The notes under the pieces are model-generated. The model searched no databases. It was not told the origin of the DNA and worked only from the letters and a program-made list of their open reading frames with translations. From contig CAIIXF020000003.1 in assembly GCA_903813345.2 (NCBI GenBank), forward strand, positions 10,113,912 through 10,177,911: DNA of 64,000 bases, given 5' to 3'. How positions within the stretch are numbered: position 1 is the first letter of the stretch; every line of letters starts with the position of its first letter. Shown piece by piece: positions 61,901-64,000 of the stretch. A program made the translations under genes and the position numbers. This stretch comes from Owenia fusiformis (lineage: Eukaryota > Annelida > Polychaeta > Sabellida > Oweniidae).

Positions 61901-63088
61901 TCATTGTGCCCACAATCCATCCAAGATTTCTACCCGCTACCACCTGTAAATCTGTGTCGCTGGCGCCCTCTACCTTGAAAAGCTTCCCCGCTATTACACC
62001 TGAAGTAATAATACGCTATGCATGTGGACATTTTTATGGGAGTATTTCAAATAATTTAGATTGATATTCGTTGAAGGATTTTTATATTTTTAATTATATT
62101 TTGAAGATTGGATGGTTTTAAAAAATCATAATATCTTGTGGGTAATTCCATTTTTCGAAGTAAGTATTATTTCAAAAAAAGAAACCATAAAAACTAAAAA
62201 CTATATCTCAAACAGATCAGAATTGGGTCAGTCCGGTCAACTTTTAAAGGCGACTAACTTTATTTATGAGTCTCATTCAATGAAAAGAATGACTAACAAC
62301 AAAGATGGAGTATTTAAGCATATAAAAACTGAATGACTGGCATGTGAGTTTGAAAATCGAATTACTTGTAACGAATGTTAGCATATATAAAAAGAATAAT
62401 AACAACTGACCAATGAGCGGGTTAACTTCCATTGATTGTGTTTGGCAATTAAAAATTATTCATCAGAGTTTTTTTAATACCGAACTATAAAACTGCAGAC
62501 AACATGTTAAATTGATCTATCAATGTGTTCCTTACAAGCTAAAATGTAATATCTCCCAAAAGATCCGTAATATGTTATTAATTGGTAGTTATTTAAAATT
62601 CAAATTCAAGTGCAAAAATGGGGAGAAATATTTAATTCTCCCAAATAATAAGAATGGTAACCATTCTTATAGACAAATGATTGCATTATTGTAAAAATCT
62701 TCAGTTCTTCTAAAGTATATTCTCTGGGTATCTTTAAAAAACAGACATGACAAGAAATGAGATAAGCCAAAATTATTCTCAACTTTTTTTTGATGATGAA
62801 GCACCAAAGTTACAAAAATAATGCTAGAGCTCTGGCGAGTATGATCATTTGAAAAATGCGAGACTTACGAATAACGAGTGTGATTATATAGAAAACGAGT
62901 GATTTACCAATAGCGAGTATGAAACTATAGAAAACGAGTAACTTACCGATAGCGAGTATGACTACATAGAAGACGATTAACACAACGAATGCAACGACGT
63001 TGAAATCATTTTCCGCACCGCATGTTGATGTACCATTGGAAAGCGACGTCGTAATATCCATCAGTGATGGGGCAGTAGTACTTGCCAT
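52971..63088 (-). CDS. SLC5A7-like (choline transporter family) paralog B
   Basis: Ten exons: 62947-63088, 61892-61999, 58673-58786, 58025-58180, 57415-57563, 56748-56870, 55133-55286, 54717-54824, 53855-53973, 52971-53654. All joins are in frame with GT/AG ends, giving 618 residues (human CHT1 580). A sodium-coupled multi-pass plasma-membrane transporter. It starts [11 protein letters not shown] with a glycosylatable NGT in the outer N-terminus. Family blocks include [50 protein letters not shown] (sodium-site region) and [12 protein letters not shown], with a long charged cytosolic tail ending DFTHI. Versus human CHT1, GRDIG is GRNLG, TWVGGG is TYAGGG, and the PIGYSLS segment is PICVFIG, so the substrate may not be choline. 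TIR elements occupy introns 2, 6 and 8. Confidence 0.88.
54152..54697. mobile_element. Foldback MITE in paralog B intron 8
   Basis: The ends CCTATAGGATGTTTCACATG and, complemented, TATACAGGATGTTTCATATG are inverted. Inner blocks also pair (GTACGGGGTAA with GACCCCGTAC; AGATACAATGTATCAAAGTA with its complement), so most of the 546 bp can fold. No ORF. Confidence 0.75.
55852..56649. mobile_element. Composite TIR element dense in GAACG words
   Basis: Ends CTATCACACCAAACTAGTTC and, complemented, the same sequence, bound 798 bp inside paralog B intron 6. A third, internal copy of the terminus (CTATCACACCAAACAAGTT) occurs at 56239 in the left-end orientation. What follows it also matches the left end (ACTGCGTTCTTC, AAACTG.GTGCGAACG, GGTCTATTTAC.AACTT). 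The element is therefore two related ~390-410-bp units in tandem. Throughout, short words of the type GAACG/AACGAG/GACGT recur every 10-20 bases. No ORF or transposase. Confidence 0.75.
59461..59945. repeat. Tandem repeat (CACATTTAGTGCAATAT)
   Basis: The block CACATTTAGTGCAATATATG occurs about nine times at spacings of roughly 42-65 bp, alternating with TGTATTTATTGTAAT and ATGCA-rich spacers. Long and short units alternate so that the pattern repeats about every 165 bp. It lies in paralog B intron 2. Confidence 0.8.
60651..61196. mobile_element. Mariner-type MITE candidate
   Basis: TA-flanked ends: left CAGTGTGAGCCAAAAACGTC and right, complemented, CAGGGTGGACCAAGAACCGTC, about 546 bp apart in intron 2 of paralog B. 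The CAGKGTG..CCAA terminus with TA targets is typical of Tc1/mariner derivatives. No transposase. Confidence 0.5.
62826..62947 (-). repeat. 39-bp tandem repeat of an exon/donor boundary
   Basis: Immediately after exon 1 of paralog B, a 39-bp unit covering the last codons of the exon and the splice donor is repeated about three times. Donor positions on the + strand are ACTTAC at 62941, ATTTAC at 62902 and ACTTAC at 62863, spaced exactly 39 bp. The unit is 13 codons, so the frame stays open through all copies (ILAIGK, ILAIGK, TLVIRK). The outermost donor (GTAAGT at 62946) is used in the gene model. The third copy also reads GTAAGT and the middle one is weakened to GTAAAT. Confidence 0.85.
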
Positions 63089-64000
63089 TGTAGTCGCAAT
63101 TGCTGGAGTGTCCTATCAATGTAAAAATCTACTTCTAAAACATGAAGACAAGCTAGATGTCCATGAGGTTGTTTCCTTACATGTTGGTCTAAGGACGAAC
63201 GTGATCTTCGGAACGTGGCTCGTTCGCAATTTCAATGTATTCTACGTCCGCTCTGACGATGTCGTTTCATTTCGTTTGGCACACATACTGAGGCCCGGGT
63301 ATTAAATTAGCCCTTGGTTGGTCTCGCTATTTACCCAAAGATCGAAACGTCCTAACTTTTGTAATATCGCTTTATTGTGAGTTTTAACTGTCTCGCGAAA
63401 TTGTTTTTTTTGTTAAAATATGTATCATTGAACATGTGATTTCAGATAATGTATAACACCGCCATTAAGTTATACATCGTAATGTCTCACTTTGAAAAAT
63501 GTCCAAAATATATATATATATTTGTAAAATCGTGTAGGGCGTTCGCATTGCCTACCTCGTGCTTGGCTTCGCCAATAATGTTTGAAATAGTATTTACATA
63601 CCCAACTCCTGGTTATAGCAAGTCTTGATAAATTATAAAATCAATCACTGTACGTACTTAATAAATAACTCAAGATTGAGTAGGTTGGACGAGCATATAA
63701 AACGTTTTCCAAGAAAGTGCATCTAATCAGATGTTTTTTTGCGTAAATTACAAAATACGATATATCGGATGTTGTCACGTAATCAGATAAAAATGATATT
63801 CGACTTCACTCGTTTGAGTTTGAATAAAAAAGGATTTTAGATTATTGTTATTTATTTCTATATTATGCAACACAATTATGTAATACATAGATTGTGAGGG
63901 GCCTTGGCTGTATAGCATTATTGGCCCCTTGAAAAATGGATCAATTTGATACTTGCAACGCAAACGGTAGGGCTTAATATAAGACACATATCCCTATAAA
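63089..64000. other. Upstream flank of paralog B
   Basis: Should contain the promoter and 5' UTR of paralog B on the minus strand. No TATA box or other motif is clear enough to call. The + strand ORF at 63000-63305 is mostly a shadow of exon 1. Confidence 0.4.

Noticed and set aside
63000-63305. 101-residue + strand ORF
   Set aside because: It largely mirrors exon 1 of paralog B on the opposite strand and has no recognisable domain.

Overview
The window is 64 kb of AT-rich animal genomic DNA. Its genes have GT-AG introns and AATAAA signals, and it is crowded with satellites, foldback elements and retroelement remnants. Two 500-base N runs (28404-28903, 39904-40403) are placeholder gaps. The gene content (POMGNT2, a class A GPCR, choline-transporter-like SLC5 paralogs) and the repeat types fit a marine invertebrate. 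An ambulacrarian or hemichordate is my guess, not a demonstrated assignment.

Layout. 1-2.8 kb: LINE remnants. 2.8-10.9 kb: a POMGNT2 orthologue with a full-length main coding exon, probably preceded by a tiny first coding exon that would place a 28-copy 167-bp satellite inside its first intron. 10.9-13.4 kb: a 29-bp minisatellite. 13.6-14.1 kb: a broken LINE fragment. 14.7-15.65 kb: an intronless rhodopsin-class GPCR. 16.8-26.3 kb: a very recent head-to-tail duplication of a 4.6/4.9-kb unit. Each unit carries a two-exon gene for a type II membrane, glycosyltransferase-like protein. A hAT remnant sits in the intron and a TTAA-flanked foldback MITE lies downstream.

26.3-41.7 kb is mostly mobile DNA. 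It holds two exons of a third choline-transporter-like paralog (+ strand), a TTAA-flanked MITE with a tRNA-like sequence inside it, and a 3.85-kb element with ~675-bp inverted arms enclosing a Cys/His-rich ORF. 41.7-63.1 kb holds two tandem minus-strand SLC5A7-like (CHT-like) genes. Copy B is complete in ten exons (618 codons plus stop). Copy A has nine matching exons, but its last exon is not visible. Their introns hold several further foldback or TIR elements.

There is no operon logic here. The two themes are local duplication of membrane-protein genes (glycosyltransferase-like pair, CHT-like trio) and heavy invasion by non-autonomous DNA transposons.
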